From UBA10349 sp003485905 (GTDB lineage Bacteria > Pseudomonadota > Gammaproteobacteria > Arenicellales > Arenicellaceae), in assembly GCA_943787185.1 (NCBI GenBank), contig CALSLL010000001.1, forward strand, positions 248,001 to 312,000: DNA of 64,000 nt. Reading direction: 5' to 3'. The notes under the pieces are model-generated. The model ran no database searches, was not told where the DNA came from, and was given only the letters and a program-made list of their open reading frames with translations. The translations under genes were made by a program, and so were the position numbers. This document shows positions 42,875-51,740 of the stretch, piece after piece. Numbering within the stretch: the first letter of the stretch is position 1; the number at the start of each line of letters is the position of its first letter.

Positions 42875-43640
42875 CTATGAACCCGGCAGCTTGGCCGATT
42901 TGATATCTAAATAAGTACGCACACGGTATAAAAATTTTCTAAAGAAAAAACATACTGGATTCGAAGCTATACCCAACTCACGCAGTGCGACATATGATTT
43001 CCAATTGCCGCGCAAAATATCACTCACTTGACGATTGGTCACTCCACCCGCGCGCATTCGCACCCAAACGTCAGGTACATAATGCATCACAAGTTCATGC
43101 TTTTCAAAAAGTCGCGCGCAAAACTCCAAATCTGCTTGTGGTTCGATATCGCCCAATGCGACCAAGTGACGATTTCTTTAAATAGATCGTCGGGTGTGGG
43201 GGCATCCAACCATACCGGGCACTACCTTTATCGTATTCATTTGAACGCCAATAACGGAGAAGGTCGTCTCCTGATTTTCGATCAACGTATACTAGATCAG
43301 CATAGCAACCATCTACATTTTCCGGCTGCAATGCGAGCTGTACCTGAGTCAATACTCGATCATGAGCGAATACATCATCGGCATTTAACAGTCCCACCAC
43401 ATCGCCCGTTGCTAACCGCAGGCCTTTATTCATCGCGTCATAAATCCCATCATCGGATTCGCTCACCAAATGCGACACAGATGTCTCAGCGGAGTTCAGT
43501 ATCTCAACTGTTCCGTCAATAGAGCCTCCGTCGATAACAATATGTTCAACCTCTACATCTTGCTACTTGGCAACCGACTTGAGCGTGTGTTGAATAGTAT
43601 CTGACGCGTTTAAACAAACCGTTACCACGGATATCCGCAT
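42875..43640 (-). pseudogene. Broken family 2 glycosyltransferase
   Basis: A GT2-type gene with two lesions. The ATG at 43640 opens a typical N-terminus (MRISVVTVCLNASDTIQHTLKSV), but an in-frame TAG follows at 43565-43563, after AK. The same frame resumes with VEHIVIDGGSIDGT, DGIYDAMNKGLRLATGDVVGLLNADD and WMPPHPTIYLKK. Near 43160 the match moves to another frame (ALGDIEPQADLEFCARLFE, VPDVWVRMRAGGVTNR), so a frameshift has also occurred. It follows rluB by eight bases and would have joined that transcript. Sequencing error at two separate sites is the alternative. Confidence 0.85.
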
Positions 43641-43648
43641 ATCGATTG

Positions 43649-44542
43649 CTAGCTCCGTCGTCTTGAACTAACTTTATTAACTTTACGTTTGGAGTGTTTC
43701 TTAGTCACCGGACCAGTCTTAGCGCTGTTTACTTTTGTACCAGAAACATTTGCCGTCGAAGGTCTATTCATTCCACCTCTGGCGACTGTGCTACGAGTTT
43801 CTCCGGACATCCCCGCCATGTGCAGCACCTTGTCACGCTGCCGAGGAGGCATCGCGTTAAATTTACCGGTCCGCAAATTTCGAGGTAACTTTATTTCTCC
43901 ATAACGGATACGCTTTAATCGGTTAACCGTGTAGCCCACCACTTCCCAGAGTTTTCTAACTTCACGATATCGCCCCTCCCTTATAATTACGCGAAACCAT
44001 TGATTACATCCTTCACTACCTTGGATTTCCTCAACGCGGTCAAACGCCGCCGATTTCCCATCAATTGAGACACCCTTAAGCAGTGCATCAACGGCGCTAT
44101 TCTTTACCGGACCTCTAACTCTAACGGCATACTCTCTTTCGATGTTGCTCGAAGGATGCATTAAGCGATTTGCCAATACCCCACTATTCGTAAACAGCAA
44201 CACGCCACTGGTGTTCAAATCTAATCGCCCCACAGACACCCAACGACCGGAAACCAACGTCGGTAAATTATCAAAAACAGTGGGGCGCTTCTCCCCTGCT
44301 GCACGGGTGCAAATCTCACCTTCTGGTTTATGGTATAGCAGCACACGTGCATCAGATGGCAAAGTCTCGCTGACTGTCACAGCTTTACCATCAAACTGAA
44401 TGAAATCATGTCCAGTTGCCGATTGGCCTAGCTTGGCTCGCTTACCATTTAGCTTTACACGCCCCTCCTCTATCCAGCGCTCCGCTTGTCTGCGAGATCC
44501 TAGCCCGGCCCCAGCGAGTATTTTTTGAATGCGATCAGCCAT
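43649..44542 (-). CDS. rluB: 23S rRNA pseudouridine synthase RluB
   Basis: Makes pseudouridine 2605 in 23S rRNA. An N-terminal S4 RNA-binding domain (IQKILAGAGLGSRRQAERWI) leads to the RsuA/RluB catalytic core with Asp in VGRLDLNTSGVLLFTNSG and the REGRYREVRKLWEVVGYTVNRL-type C-terminal motif (read in parts). After about residue 245 comes a basic, Ser/Thr/Lys/Arg-rich tail of some 50 residues that is probably unstructured. Conserved order rluB-scpB-scpA-trpS. Confidence 0.95.
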   Translation of the reverse strand: MADRIQKILAGAGLGSRRQAERWIEEGRVKLNGKRAKLGQSATGHDFIQFDGKAVTVSETLPSDARVLLYHKPEGEICTRAAGEKRPTVFDNLPTLVSGRWVSVGRLDLNTSGVLLFTNSGVLANRLMHPSSNIEREYAVRVRGPVKNSAVDALLKGVSIDGKSAAFDRVEEIQGSEGCNQWFRVIIREGRYREVRKLWEVVGYTVNRLKRIRYGEIKLPRNLRTGKFNAMPPRQRDKVLHMAGMSGETRSTVARGGMNRPSTANVSGTKVNSAKTGPVTKKHSKRKVNKVSSRRRS

Positions 44543-44578
44543 TTGTTAATCAACAGAAATAGTCGACACCTAGAGCTC

Positions 44579-45379
44579 TCAATCGTCTTGACTACTTAAA
44601 TCTTCACTACCCGCAGAACTAGATAAAGGCAATTCAATTACCTCAGCAAGCTGGACTTCATCGGCTTCAGGGGCTGATTGATGATCAAAATTGGATTCAG
44701 TTTCCTGCGCCTCAGCCGTCACCATAGTACCGGTATCACTCACCGTTCCATCTGATTCCGGATCCACCAATACTGGCATTTCTACATTGCTATCCTTCGC
44801 CACGTCCTGCAAATCACGCCTATCCGGAAGTTCAGGCAACTCTTTTAGACTAGCCAAATTAAAATACTGCAAAAACACATCAGTAGTCCCTAATAATTCA
44901 GGTCGTCCAGGAACGTCCCTATGACCAACTGCAACCACCCAATCGCGCTCTGTTAATGTTCGCACCATATCGGAACTTACCGCCACGCCACGAATTTCTT
45001 CAATTTCACCACGAGTAACTGGTTGGCGGTAAGCAATTATGGATAACGTCTCCATTAACGCGCGTGAGTATCGCGGTGGCTTTTCGCGAAACATTTTCGC
45101 AATCCATTCAGAATATATATCTCGAGTATGAAAACGCCAGCCTTTGCCTAACTTACGCAATTCAATGCCCCGATCCTGGTAGAAAACGGTTAACGACTCC
45201 AGCGTGGACTTCAACTCATCAGCAGTAGGCACGGCTTCGGTCGGAAACAACGCCTGCAACTGGCGAATACTTAATGTCTCATCTGTCGCAAACAATGCCG
45301 CCTCGACAATGCGCTCTAATTCCCGTAGCCCGCCGTCGGAGCCCGGATTCCGGACAGATTTTTCTACAGTTTCACTCAT
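44579..45379 (-). CDS. scpB: Segregation and condensation protein B
   Basis: Kleisin-associated winged-helix subunit of the SMC-ScpAB condensin. The paired winged helices are recognisable (RIVEAALFATDETLSIRQLQ, SRALMETLSIIAYRQPVTRGE, GTTDVFLQYFNLASLKELP). The last 85 residues form a Glu/Asp/Ser/Thr-rich tail that is longer than in most ScpB proteins. The ATG overlaps the scpA stop by four bases. Confidence 0.94.
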   Translation of the reverse strand: MSETVEKSVRNPGSDGGLRELERIVEAALFATDETLSIRQLQALFPTEAVPTADELKSTLESLTVFYQDRGIELRKLGKGWRFHTRDIYSEWIAKMFREKPPRYSRALMETLSIIAYRQPVTRGEIEEIRGVAVSSDMVRTLTERDWVVAVGHRDVPGRPELLGTTDVFLQYFNLASLKELPELPDRRDLQDVAKDSNVEMPVLVDPESDGTVSDTGTMVTAEAQETESNFDHQSAPEADEVQLAEVIELPLSSSAGSEDLSSQDD

Positions 45380-46245
45380 GCGGCTGCCTTAATATGAATG
45401 GGAGCAAAAGCTTCATTTTGGACAACAATAAGCAAATCGTCCCTAAAAAGTTCCAGCAACGAGACAAATGTAACAACTACTCCCAAGCGCCCCTCCTCAG
45501 GTTTAAACAATTGCTCAAACGTCACGTTCTTATGTACACCAAGAATCTTCAAAATATCAGTCATGCGCTCGCGAATCGATAAAGTATCTCTACTAACCAA
45601 CAATCCTTCACGACTCTCTGAACGCGCAACAATACGTTCGTACGCAACCAATAACTGCTGCAGCGTAACGCTCGGCTCAACCACATCCTCTTCAGGAATA
45701 TCGTATCTAACTTGGGCTTTGTGTATGTCTCGCTCTAATCTAGGTAAGTCTTCGACGGCTGTAGCAGCTTGCGAGTAACGCTCGTATTCCTGCAATCGTC
45801 GAATCAATATCGCCCGGGGATCCTCTTCGTCCTCATCATTGACCGGTTGTCTTGGTAATAACATACGAGACTTGATCTCTGCCAGCAGCGCTGCCATTAC
45901 CAGATATTCGGCCGCCAAATCTAAATTCGCCACACGCATTATTTCAACATAGCCCATGTATTGACGAGTAATTTCAGCTACTGGAATATCAAGAATATCT
46001 ATGTTTTGTTTACGAATTAAATAAAGTAACAAGTCTAGCGGACCCTCAAAGCTCTCCAGTACAACTTCCAGGGCATCTGGTGGAATGTACAGGTCTTTAG
46101 GTAGCTCAGTCATCACCTGACCTAGTACCACCGCACGCAAGACCTCACCATAGCCACTATCGTCTGTAGACGACAATAATTCACCTTGTTCGGCAGTAAT
46201 TTCCGACTCACTATTCGGCTGCGCTTTATCGTCGTCGGTCGTCAT
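45376..46245 (-). CDS. scpA: Segregation and condensation protein A
   Basis: Kleisin that bridges SMC heads in condensin. The family starts with LESFEGPLDLLLYLIRKQNIDILDIPVAEI (read in parts), AAEYLVMAALLAEIKSRMLLP, and ends with the winged helix FEQLFKPEEGRLGVVVTFVSLLELFRDD. The first 50 residues are an acidic, low-complexity extension. 289 residues, overlapping scpB. Confidence 0.95.
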   Translation of the reverse strand: MTTDDDKAQPNSESEITAEQGELLSSTDDSGYGEVLRAVVLGQVMTELPKDLYIPPDALEVVLESFEGPLDLLLYLIRKQNIDILDIPVAEITRQYMGYVEIMRVANLDLAAEYLVMAALLAEIKSRMLLPRQPVNDEDEEDPRAILIRRLQEYERYSQAATAVEDLPRLERDIHKAQVRYDIPEEDVVEPSVTLQQLLVAYERIVARSESREGLLVSRDTLSIRERMTDILKILGVHKNVTFEQLFKPEEGRLGVVVTFVSLLELFRDDLLIVVQNEAFAPIHIKAAA

Positions 46246-46275
46246 TTAAGTTTCATTTATATTTAATAGGAGGCT

Positions 46276-47493
46276 CTAATAATCAAGTGACATTGCACGC
46301 CTTACTTCATCCATCGTCTCTTCCGCTGTATCACGTGCTTGCTCACAGCCATCAGCGATTATATTTTTCACCAACGTTGGGTCTTGCAAAAACTCGTCGG
46401 CCCGCTGAGCTATCTCTTTTTGCTCACGCAAAATCGCATCGATCAACGGCTGCTTGCAATCCACACAACCGATTCCGGCAGTTCGACAACCTTCCTCTAC
46501 CCAGTCTTTAGTGTCCTTATCAGTATAAATATGATGCAAATCCCATACCGGGCATAAATTAGGATTCCCAGGATCATTCCGTCTAACGCGAGCCGGGTCA
46601 GTCGGCATAGCCCGTAGCTCACGTTCTACCCGAGCTGGATCATCCCTCAATGCAATAGTGTTACCGTAAGACTTGGACATTTTTTGCCCGTCCAATCCAG
46701 GAACTTTAGAAGCCTCGGTTAACAGGGCTTCTGGTTCCTGCAAAATCACCCGACCGCCTCCCTCAATATAGCCGTATAGCAGTTCGCTTTCGGCATTCGT
46801 TAAGTTTTGATTGTTGAGTAATAACGCATGACTACGTTCTATCGCATCTTGTTCGCCACGCTCGGTATACGCAGTTTTAAGGCTCCTATATAACTTCGCA
46901 CCTTTCTTGCCTAATTTACGGATTGCTAATTCCGCCTTTTCTTCAAAACCTGGTTCCCGCCCATATAAATAGTTAAATCGACGGACTATCTCACGAGTTA
47001 ACTCTACGTGCGGGACCTGATCTTCTCCTACTGGCACCTTAGACGCTTGATACAAAGTTATGTCAGCCGCTTGCAACACTGGGTAACCAAGGAATCCATG
47101 TGTGGATAAGTCCTTTTCGTGTAACTTATCCTGTTGATCTTTGTAGCTTGGCACCCGCTCTAGCCAGCCAATCGGTGTAATCATTGAAAGCAGCAAATTT
47201 AATTCTGCATGCTGTGGCACCCGTGATTGCACAAATAACGTTGCTCGGCTTGGATCTACACCGGCTGCCAGCCAATCAATCACCATTTCCCAAACACTAT
47301 CCGAGATATTTGCTGTCTCCGATTCATAGTGCGTTGTTAACGCATGCCAATCAGCAACAAAAAAGTAGCAGTCATACTCATGCTGCATCTCTATCCAGTT
47401 TTTTAACACCCCGTGGTAGTGACCTAAATGCAGCCTACCCGTAGGCCGCATACCTGACACAACCCTATTTGGCTGACCAGATTTACTTATCAA
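46276..47493 (-). CDS. trpS: Tryptophanyl-tRNA synthetase
   Basis: Charges tRNA-Trp. Class I signatures are GRLHLGHYHG (HIGH) and DGQKMSKSYGN (KMSKS). At 405 residues it is the longer form with an insertion near the KMSKS half and a Cys-containing segment (GIGCVDCKQPL), known from Pseudomonas-type enzymes, compared with 334 in E. coli. TTG at 47493 is the start: AAGGAG lies six bases before it and the conserved SGMRPTG follows 12 residues in. Confidence 0.96.
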   Translation of the reverse strand: MISKSGQPNRVVSGMRPTGRLHLGHYHGVLKNWIEMQHEYDCYFFVADWHALTTHYESETANISDSVWEMVIDWLAAGVDPSRATLFVQSRVPQHAELNLLLSMITPIGWLERVPSYKDQQDKLHEKDLSTHGFLGYPVLQAADITLYQASKVPVGEDQVPHVELTREIVRRFNYLYGREPGFEEKAELAIRKLGKKGAKLYRSLKTAYTERGEQDAIERSHALLLNNQNLTNAESELLYGYIEGGGRVILQEPEALLTEASKVPGLDGQKMSKSYGNTIALRDDPARVERELRAMPTDPARVRRNDPGNPNLCPVWDLHHIYTDKDTKDWVEEGCRTAGIGCVDCKQPLIDAILREQKEIAQRADEFLQDPTLVKNIIADGCEQARDTAEETMDEVRRAMSLDY

Positions 47494-47660
47494 TGACTAC
47501 TCCTTGAATATCAATAAAGCTATTAGCCGCAATGGTAACAAATACCCGTCTAGGTTCTAAGCTTTCTTCTTGGTAAGTACTGCATTTCTAACGACAAACC
47601 AAATTTTTCGATAAGTATCTAATATTCAAGTTTTGTGAGATTTGCTGTCTCAGCTAAAAT

Positions 47661-48281
47661 CTATCGAAACAGTGAAGGATCACCGCGCCCCACGCGAAGG
47701 ATCTCTGGATTTTCATCTGTCCATGCGATAACGGTAGTAGGCTCATTACCGCCAAAGCCGCCATCGATCACCACATCGACCTGGTGCTCCAGACGAGCCC
47801 GAATACTGTCTGGGTCACCCATAGGTTGTTCAGCATTAGGTAGAATCAATGTAGAGCTAATAATCGGCTCAGCTAACAATGCAAGTAGGTCCTGTACAAT
47901 ACGATTATCAGGTATTCTAAAACCGATGGTTCGGCGCTTGGGATGCTGTAGCCGGCGCGGCACCTCTCTGGTGGCTGGCAGTATAAAAGTATATGCCCCC
48001 GGAGTGCATGCTCGAATTAGTCGAAATTGCTCATTGGTCATTTTAAAGTACTGACTTAATTGCGATATATCTCGCCCAACTAAGGTGTAGTTATGATCCT
48101 TACTCAATGCGCGTATTCGACCAATTCGCCGCATCGCTTCTTTATCACCAATGTGGCAGCCTATTGCATAGCTACTATCCGTTGGATACACCACCAAACC
48201 ACCGCGCTGCAATATTTCAACCACTTGTTTGAGCAATCGAGATTGGGGATTGTCTTGATGTATGTGAAAAAACTGTGCCAT
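47661..48281 (-). CDS. yciO: YciO/Sua5-family threonylcarbamoyl-AMP synthase-like protein
   Basis: A 206-residue YrdC/Sua5-fold protein: VVYPTDSSYAIGCHI (substrate pocket), KDHNYTLVGRDISQLSQYF, GAYTFILPATREVPRRL and GFRIPDN. YciO is a paralogue of the TsaC/Sua5 enzymes that make threonylcarbamoyl-AMP for tRNA t6A; its own cellular role is less clear. It sits next to trpS, as in Pseudomonas and E. coli-like orders. Confidence 0.9.
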   Translation of the reverse strand: MAQFFHIHQDNPQSRLLKQVVEILQRGGLVVYPTDSSYAIGCHIGDKEAMRRIGRIRALSKDHNYTLVGRDISQLSQYFKMTNEQFRLIRACTPGAYTFILPATREVPRRLQHPKRRTIGFRIPDNRIVQDLLALLAEPIISSTLILPNAEQPMGDPDSIRARLEHQVDVVIDGGFGGNEPTTVIAWTDENPEILRVGRGDPSLFR

Positions 48282-48323
48282 GTCTATAAGACGATATTAG
48301 TAAAGGAGTAAAAGAAACTCCGC

Positions 48324-48836
48324 TTATATTGCCAACAACTCCACCGTCTGCGCCTTTATATGACTCCGGTTTACAAGACTTTGTACCCGCCCAAAACCCG
48401 GTACAAGCAAGCGCGGTGAAATTTCCGACAAAGGCGAAAGCACAAACCGCCTTTGCTGCATTCTTGGGTGCGGTATCGTTAGGCTTCTCGAACTAAATCT
48501 TCGCTCTCCGTATAACAATATATCCAAATCAAGCTTACGGGGGAAATTTCTTCCACCACGACCCCTCTTGCGGCCCAGTCTGAGCTCGATAGACTGCAAT
48601 ACGGATAATAGTCTGTATGGCGGCAGGGACGTGCGAATTTGCCAGACTGCATTTATATAACTATCCAGTCCGTGGTGATTGTATGGGGAGTTACCAATAG
48701 AATCACTACGATACATCGAAGATGATTTAAGAATGCGAATTGCGTAGTGGCTTCTTAACAAAGCTTTAGCAATCTGCAATTGCTCTTCAGGTCGACCCAA
48801 GTTTGCGCCAACGCCCAAATACGCTATCACTCCCAC
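48324..48836 (-). CDS. folK: Hydroxymethyldihydropteridine pyrophosphokinase
   Basis: Transfers pyrophosphate from ATP to 6-hydroxymethyl-dihydropterin, the step before FolP. Signature residues are YLGVGANLGRPEEQL and RKLDLDILLYGERR, with IPHPRMQQRRFVLSPL near the end. 170 residues; GTG start. It follows pcnB, the conserved pcnB-folK pair of gammaproteobacteria, 51 bases downstream. Confidence 0.95.
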   Translation of the reverse strand: MGVIAYLGVGANLGRPEEQLQIAKALLRSHYAIRILKSSSMYRSDSIGNSPYNHHGLDSYINAVWQIRTSLPPYRLLSVLQSIELRLGRKRGRGGRNFPRKLDLDILLYGERRFSSRSLTIPHPRMQQRRFVLSPLSEISPRLLVPGFGRVQSLVNRSHIKAQTVELLAI

Positions 48837-48887
48837 GATTTTCTTGTTAATCCGAAAAGTGAGCTGTTTAAACTCGCTCTGACTAAA

Positions 48888-50528
48888 TTAACTAGACGCT
48901 GGATTAGCGCCGCGAGTTTTTCGAGTTCGACCGCCACCAGAACGCTTACCGGGACCTCGAGTACGGCCACGCCCTTCACGGGGCTGTGCAGTCGTGTCAT
49001 TTGGTGCGCTCGCACCACGTTTACCCGGGCGCTTTCTGCGCCGCGACTGTCCAGAACCTTTAGCCTGGCCTTGACCATTTCCTTGACCATTATTCTGACC
49101 ACCTGCCTGTGAACCCCGTTGTTCACGACCTCGACCACGTGACTTATTTTTATTCTGCCGCGTACGATTAGCGCTCGTATTGCCACTAGTATTTCGGTCT
49201 GGGCCGTCAATTCGGTTGCCAATATTATCGTCAGGGAATTCGCCGTCCTCTTCGCGCTCCTGCTTTAGTGTTTGTACCATCTCTAACTGCTGATCAGCTT
49301 CTCGTTGTTGAATTTCGGTCCACCAATCAACAATATCGCGATCAACCTCACTCAATTCCGAGCGCAATAGTAAAAAGTCATAGGCCGCACGAAATCGTCG
49401 ATGCCCCATCAAAGACTTGATTTCTTTTGGTTGGCGACGAGCCAAACGCATCTGCAGATCCCAGATATCCATAATAGTTTCGGCCAATCGCCTAGGAATA
49501 GCGACGTACTGGCACTGATCCCGCAAAGTATCATCTATAGCAATTTTCCAAGCCCTGTTCGCTGGCGTTCCACTAGTGATAATCTTTTCGGCGTCATCAC
49601 GTACGGGCTCCCACAACATACACGCAAAAAGAAACGCAGGAATGACCGGTTTTCCTTCGTTGACACGTTTATCCGTATTAGCCATGGCTTTTTCAGGAAG
49701 GCCTGGCTCATCATCATCCAGACAATGATCTGTAAACGGGAACAAATACTTGAACAAGGCGTATTTACGCAGCATCACAAACGTTGCCAAGGCCGCACCG
49801 CCATGAAAAAGTTTCAATACTTCATCAAACATTCTCGCGGGTGGAACATTATTAAGCATAGCGCCTAACTCTTCGATCATGCGCATAGCTTCGGGTTCCA
49901 TCTCAAAACCTAGCTTAGCGGAAAATCGAATAACCCGAAGCATACGCACAGGATCTTCTCGGAAACGCTGCTTAACCGGACCAATACTCCGTAGAAACTT
50001 GGCCTCGATATCGTCCAAGCCACCAACATCGTCTAATAACAGGCTACTTACCGGATCGTAGTAAAGAGCATTAACGGTAAAATCTCTTCTTAAAGCATCC
50101 TCTGCACGAGTGCCGTAAACATTGTCACGGGTTAGCATACCTTCGGTGTTTTCAACCATTTGGCCAGCCAGCGTATCTTTGTCAGCTGCGGCTCTGAAGG
50201 TCGCCACCTCAATGATCTCACGATCAATCTTTACGTGAGCAATACGAAATCGACGGCCTACCGTTCGAGCCATCTTAAACAACCCACATACCTGTTCAGG
50301 GGAAGCATCGGTAGACACATCAAAATCCTTAGGGCGCTTACCAACTATAAGGTCACGAACACATCCGCCAACCGCATATGCTTCATAACCGGCTTCTTGC
50401 AGGGTATTAATTACTATATTTGCTGCTTTACTTAATTGATCTGGCGTAATCGAATGCTCACTTGCGCCCAGTATTTTTGCTTCCACTTGTTGCCTTTCTA
50501 ATTGTTGTTTCTGTTTGTTTTCTGACAT
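48888..50528 (-). CDS. pcnB: Poly(A) polymerase I
   Basis: Adds 3' poly(A) tails that promote RNA decay. The nucleotidyltransferase core has GGCVRDLIVGKRPKDFDVST with the metal-binding Asp pair and the following TVGRRFRIAHV; the RNA-binding helical part (RVIRFSAKLGFEM) follows. From about residue 430 the protein is a long Gly/Arg/Asn/Gln/Lys-rich, presumably disordered, RNA-binding tail. I start at ATG 50528 (546 residues); a TTG seven codons earlier is the alternative. Confidence 0.95.
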   Translation of the reverse strand: MSENKQKQQLERQQVEAKILGASEHSITPDQLSKAANIVINTLQEAGYEAYAVGGCVRDLIVGKRPKDFDVSTDASPEQVCGLFKMARTVGRRFRIAHVKIDREIIEVATFRAAADKDTLAGQMVENTEGMLTRDNVYGTRAEDALRRDFTVNALYYDPVSSLLLDDVGGLDDIEAKFLRSIGPVKQRFREDPVRMLRVIRFSAKLGFEMEPEAMRMIEELGAMLNNVPPARMFDEVLKLFHGGAALATFVMLRKYALFKYLFPFTDHCLDDDEPGLPEKAMANTDKRVNEGKPVIPAFLFACMLWEPVRDDAEKIITSGTPANRAWKIAIDDTLRDQCQYVAIPRRLAETIMDIWDLQMRLARRQPKEIKSLMGHRRFRAAYDFLLLRSELSEVDRDIVDWWTEIQQREADQQLEMVQTLKQEREEDGEFPDDNIGNRIDGPDRNTSGNTSANRTRQNKNKSRGRGREQRGSQAGGQNNGQGNGQGQAKGSGQSRRRKRPGKRGASAPNDTTAQPREGRGRTRGPGKRSGGGRTRKTRGANPASS

Positions 50529-51321
50529 ATTTTTTTCAAACTTGATCAAAATCCTTGTTTTTGGCGAACTTCCTCGCGCTCCGAATTTTGTAAATGCTTA
50601 ACATACTTAGCTATTTATTATTCCGACACTCACTCTCAAAACACTTACCCTTAAAGAAAAGACTTCACTTTAGAAGCGAATTCCTAAATATAGTTCTCAG
50701 GCATTACTTAATAAAAGATAAGCTGTAATCCAACAGCACATAAAACTGTCGATTATATACCCGTGAGCCTTTCCACCTTGGCATAGCACGCTTTGTAGAG
50801 ACTCTTGTATACCCCTTTTCAGCGATATATACCCCATCGGTAAATACTTTCAATTGTTCACATTTAACAATTGCACTGTTCAGCTAAAGCATTAGTGGCT
50901 CAGGCATAGCATTAACGATGCTGTATGGCCGAAATCGGTAGCGTCATTACACGACGTAATCCGATGCTGAACACAATGTGGTGCAACTAAACTCAGCCTC
51001 TTATAGGAAAAGGGCTAATACAAATTTTCCATACCCCTAAACTTTTATACTAAAACTAGAGGAGATTTATGGCCTGTTCTTTTATCCGACGTCGATGGAG
51101 TAAAACAATCGAGGATGTCTACACCGCCTGACCGCAGGCTCCCGTCGGTAAGCACATCATACTTATCCAATGCATGATACGTAAAGCCGATTGTGCCCAA
51201 AAGTATTCCCAAATACCAGCAAAAACTCCCCATTAGCAAAGATAACGATCTACTTTAAACCAGCAGCTATTTACGTATAATCGCCCACAGAAAATAGACA
51301 TAAGCAATTTTGGAGATATAG
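50529..51321. other. Long non-coding gap between pcnB and the ferredoxin gene (793 bases)
   Basis: The largest gap in the core part of the window. It must contain the divergent pcnB and ferredoxin promoters. Between 50905 and 50960 three hairpins follow each other closely: AGCAT-TAACG-ATGCT, CCGA-AA-TCGG and ATTAC-ACGAC-GTAAT. They could belong to a small RNA or a leader. A minus-strand ORF at 51045-51239 and the short ORF at 51069-51131 are weak candidates. No known RNA family was recognised. Confidence 0.5.
51069..51131 (+). CDS. Possible 20-residue leader peptide or small protein
   Basis: An ATG preceded by AGAGGAG at seven bases opens a 20-codon frame (MACSFIRRRWSKTIEDVYTA) ending in TGA. 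The ribosome-binding site is among the best in the window, but there is no other evidence of coding. It lies 190 bases upstream of the ferredoxin gene on the same strand. Confidence 0.25.
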   Translation: MACSFIRRRWSKTIEDVYTA

Positions 51322-51639
51322 ATGGCCCTCATTAAGTACATTCAACACAACGGCAATGAATACGAAGCCGAGGTAGCTGTGGGCAACAGTGTAATGCAAG
51401 GAGCAGTGGATAATGGTATTGACGGTATCTTGGCCGAATGTGGTGGTGCATGTAGTTGCGCTACCTGCCACGTTTATGTCGATGAGGCATGGCTCGGAAA
51501 AATACCCGGGGCAGATGACATGGAAGAAGCAATGGTTGAATGCGTGTTAGATCCAAAAGATAACAGCCGACTTTCTTGCCAGATCAAAGTCACCGCCGAA
51601 TTAGACGGTCTGGTTGTCCGGTTACCGGAATCGCAATAA
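51322..51639 (+). CDS. Adrenodoxin/putidaredoxin-type [2Fe-2S] ferredoxin
   Basis: A 105-residue electron carrier. Cys40, Cys46, Cys49 and Cys86 give the exact Cx5Cx2Cx36C spacing of adrenodoxin-type ferredoxins (AECGGACSCATCHVYVDEAW, LSCQI). Relatives pass electrons from a ferredoxin reductase to cytochrome P450s or serve Fe-S assembly; neither partner is in the window. GGAG lies eight bases before the ATG. It stands alone, converging on trxB. Confidence 0.93.
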   Translation: MALIKYIQHNGNEYEAEVAVGNSVMQGAVDNGIDGILAECGGACSCATCHVYVDEAWLGKIPGADDMEEAMVECVLDPKDNSRLSCQIKVTAELDGLVVRLPESQ

Positions 51640-51740
51640 AAGCGATTGCACCCAGGAAAATCTAGGACGCCTGCCTAGTCTGTCTGCTCACTATATAAAT
51701 TGCCACACTCTAGTCTGGGGAGAATGTGCGTAAAACAGCC

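Noticed and set aside
51045..51239. Minus-strand 64-residue frame with a hydrophobic N-terminus in the pcnB-ferredoxin gap
   Set aside because: No ribosome-binding site, low-complexity C-terminus and no recognisable family; kept only as a remark in the gap.
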